A program made the position numbers and the translations under genes. Below are positions 6,314 to 7,036 of a stretch of DNA of 7,036 nucleotides, in pieces. Where the stretch lies: positions 1 to 7,036 of the forward strand of contig USRA01000082.1 of assembly GCA_900557035.1 (NCBI GenBank). Reading direction: 5' to 3'. Positions within the stretch are counted from its first letter, which is position 1. Each line of letters opens with the position of its first letter. Source of the DNA: an uncultured Prevotella sp. GTDB taxonomy: Bacteria; Bacteroidota; Bacteroidia; Bacteroidales; Bacteroidaceae. The notes beneath the pieces are model-generated. The model was not told the DNA's origin. It saw only the letters and a program-made list of their open reading frames with translations, and made no database searches.

Positions 6314-6322
6314 TATGCGCTC
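6297..6322 (+). terminator. Hairpin spanning the glycosyltransferase stop codon (terminator or other dyad)
   Basis: A 26-nt near-palindrome: arms GAGCG (6297-6301) and CGCTC (6318-6322) close a stem that continues through AT-rich pairs with one G-U pair and one mismatch. The stop codon TAA (6311-6313) lies inside. No T-run follows, so it is not a classical intrinsic terminator; it may stabilise the 3' end of the transcript or be a protein-binding dyad. Confidence 0.35.
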
Positions 6323-6367
6323 ATATAATTGGTAGATTAGGACGTATAATAGGAAAATATTTATTTT

Positions 6368-6372
6368 GGAGG
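6368..6372 (+). promoter_or_regulatory. Shine-Dalgarno-like GGAGG before the GNAT gene
   Basis: GGAGG stands 3 nt before the ATG at 6376. None of the other genes in the window has such a site, and Bacteroidota rarely use one. The spacing is shorter than the usual optimum, so it may be fortuitous, but it supports the chosen start. Confidence 0.4.
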
Positions 6373-6375
6373 AAT

Positions 6376-6885
6376 ATGGAAGATAAGAAGATTCATTTAA
6401 GGGCTTTGGAACCGGAAGATCTGGATTTTCTCTATGAAATGGAGAATGATGAAAGTCTCTGGGAGATGGGGTGCACCAATGTGCCGTACTCCCGACAGGT
6501 GTTGCTCGACTATATTACTACAGCAACGGCAGATATCTATACCGATAAACAGGTTCGCCTGATTGTGGAAAATGAGCAGCAGGAAGCTGTGGGCATCATC
6601 GATCTGATGAATTTCGACCCGCGGAATCAGCGTGCAGAGCTGGGAATTGTTATCAAAAAGGAACATCAGCATCAGGGCTTGGCACAGTTGGCTATCCGTC
6701 TTTTGATGCAGTATGCATCAAATGTGCTGCATTTGCATCAGATTTATGCCATTGTGGCGGAAAGTAACCAAAATGCAGTGAAAATGCTTGAAGTAGTTGG
6801 CTTTCAAGGTGATAAATTACTGAAAGGATGGCTGAAGACGGGCAGAGGATATGAGGACGCATATTTTTTTCAATCTTTTTTGTAA
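6376..6885 (+). CDS. GNAT family N-acetyltransferase (RimJ/RimL/SpeG-like)
   Basis: A 169-residue cytoplasmic acetyltransferase of the GNAT superfamily. It begins with IHLRALEPEDLDFLYEMEND (6-25), typical of the RimL/SpeG-like branch (Pfam Acetyltransf_3). The beta-4 strand AELGIVI (87-93) leads into the acetyl-CoA pyrophosphate-binding loop Q-H-Q-G-L-A (98-103), which fits Q/RxxGxG/A. The later block ESNQNAVKMLEVVGF (129-143) is the usual motif B. It transfers an acetyl group from acetyl-CoA to an amine; the acceptor could be a polyamine, a ribosomal protein N-terminus or an amino sugar, and the sequence does not settle this. It follows the glycosyltransferase after 62 nt, with no convincing promoter of its own: the best -7 candidate, TTATTTTG at 6361-6368, is one base off and lacks a -33 box. 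It may be the last gene of the operon. Its stop lies 16 nt before the -33 box of tRNA-Asp. Confidence 0.9.
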   Translation: MEDKKIHLRALEPEDLDFLYEMENDESLWEMGCTNVPYSRQVLLDYITTATADIYTDKQVRLIVENEQQEAVGIIDLMNFDPRNQRAELGIVIKKEHQHQGLAQLAIRLLMQYASNVLHLHQIYAIVAESNQNAVKMLEVVGFQGDKLLKGWLKTGRGYEDAYFFQSFL

Positions 6886-6892
6886 GAAAATA

Positions 6893-6942
6893 GCGGAAAA
6901 ATTTGGTGGATTCAAAAAAATGTAGTACCTTTGCACTCGCAA
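6893..6942 (+). repeat. 50-bp promoter module, copy 2 (upstream of tRNA-Asp)
   Basis: Matches the minus strand of 80-129 at 46 of 50 positions without gaps, so the two copies form inverted repeats facing outward at the two ends of the window, about 6.8 kb apart. The -7 box and the ten bases after it are identical in both. Confidence 0.9.
6902..6933 (+). promoter_or_regulatory. Bacteroidota-type promoter of tRNA-Asp
   Basis: TTTG (6902-6905), a 20-bp spacer and TACCTTTG (6926-6933), a full match to the Bacteroidota consensus with the same spacing as the tRNA-Lys promoter. Transcription should start around 6939, giving a leader of about 45 nt. A small dyad, TTAAG/CTTAA (6965-6969 and 6977-6981), lies in that leader just before the tRNA. 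Confidence 0.85.
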
Positions 6943-6984
6943 ATGAGAAATGCGCTATAAGCGGTTAAGTTAATATCTTAATTT

Positions 6985-7036
6985 GGTGCGTTAGTTCAGT
7001 TGGTTAGAATGCCTGCCTGTCACGCAGGAGGTCACG
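6985..7036 (+). tRNA. tRNA-Asp (anticodon GUC), 3' part cut by window edge
   Basis: Acceptor strand GGTGCGT (6985-6991), then TA, a D arm GTTC/GAAT with loop AGTTGGTTA, an anticodon stem CCTGC/GCAGG and the loop CTGTCAC. The anticodon is GTC (GUC), decoding aspartate. The variable region AGGTC and three bases of the T stem are present before the window ends. More tRNA genes may follow on the same transcript, but that lies outside what can be seen. Confidence 0.95.

Noticed and set aside
6361..6368. TTATTTTG as a promoter -7 box for the GNAT gene
   Set aside because: It is one base off TAnnTTTG and has no TTTG 19-21 bp upstream, so it is too weak to call.
1..7036. Genomic island or prophage bounded by the two tRNA genes
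   Set aside because: The tRNA genes face outward with their 5' ends towards the block; there is no integrase and no duplicated tRNA 3' end, and the genes between are typical chromosomal ones with uniform composition.

Overview
The window reads as an ordinary chromosomal segment of a Bacteroidota bacterium, most likely a Prevotella/Segatella-type member of the Bacteroidales. The evidence is four promoters with the Bacteroidota -7 box TAnnTTTG (three with a TTTG -33 box 19-20 bp upstream, one with a degenerate -33), near absence of Shine-Dalgarno sequences before genes, and proteins typical of the order: a short-form CstA, a RecR whose zinc finger and Toprim segments look like Bacteroides RecR, and a WbbL-like family 2 glycosyltransferase. 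Species cannot be fixed from this sequence alone.

Layout. The left edge cuts a leftward tRNA-Lys(CUU) gene. Next, on the same minus strand, is a secreted 582-residue glycoside-hydrolase-like 10 protein. A 138-bp intergenic region holds two overlapping divergent promoters. To its right are six plus-strand genes: cstA (carbon-starvation family transporter), a small outer-membrane beta-barrel, recR (recombination repair), a four-helix membrane protein of unknown function, a glycosyltransferase that starts with TTG, and a GNAT acetyltransferase. The first four are separated by only 4-11 nt with the starts chosen here and look like one operon. Gaps of 41 and 62 nt precede the last two. The right edge cuts a rightward tRNA-Asp(GUC) gene.

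How it fits together. cstA probably imports pyruvate or a small peptide; the barrel protein beside it may sit in the outer membrane, but no functional link is proven. RecR works with RecF/RecO in gap repair and is probably co-transcribed by position rather than by pathway. The glycosyltransferase probably adds a sugar to a cell-surface glycan; the four-helix protein next to it could be a partner. No gap exceeds 300 bp. I see no mobile element, CRISPR array or defence system.

The most distinctive signals are: a 50-bp promoter module, 46/50 identical, in inverted orientation before the two outward-facing tRNA genes, with similarity running on into their leaders; a 20-bp tandem duplication spanning the stop codon of the hydrolase gene and the edge of the tRNA-Lys promoter; the overlapping divergent promoters; and a glycosyltransferase gene with a forced TTG start, a heptamer repeat in its leader and a 9-bp tandem repeat encoding a serine run.
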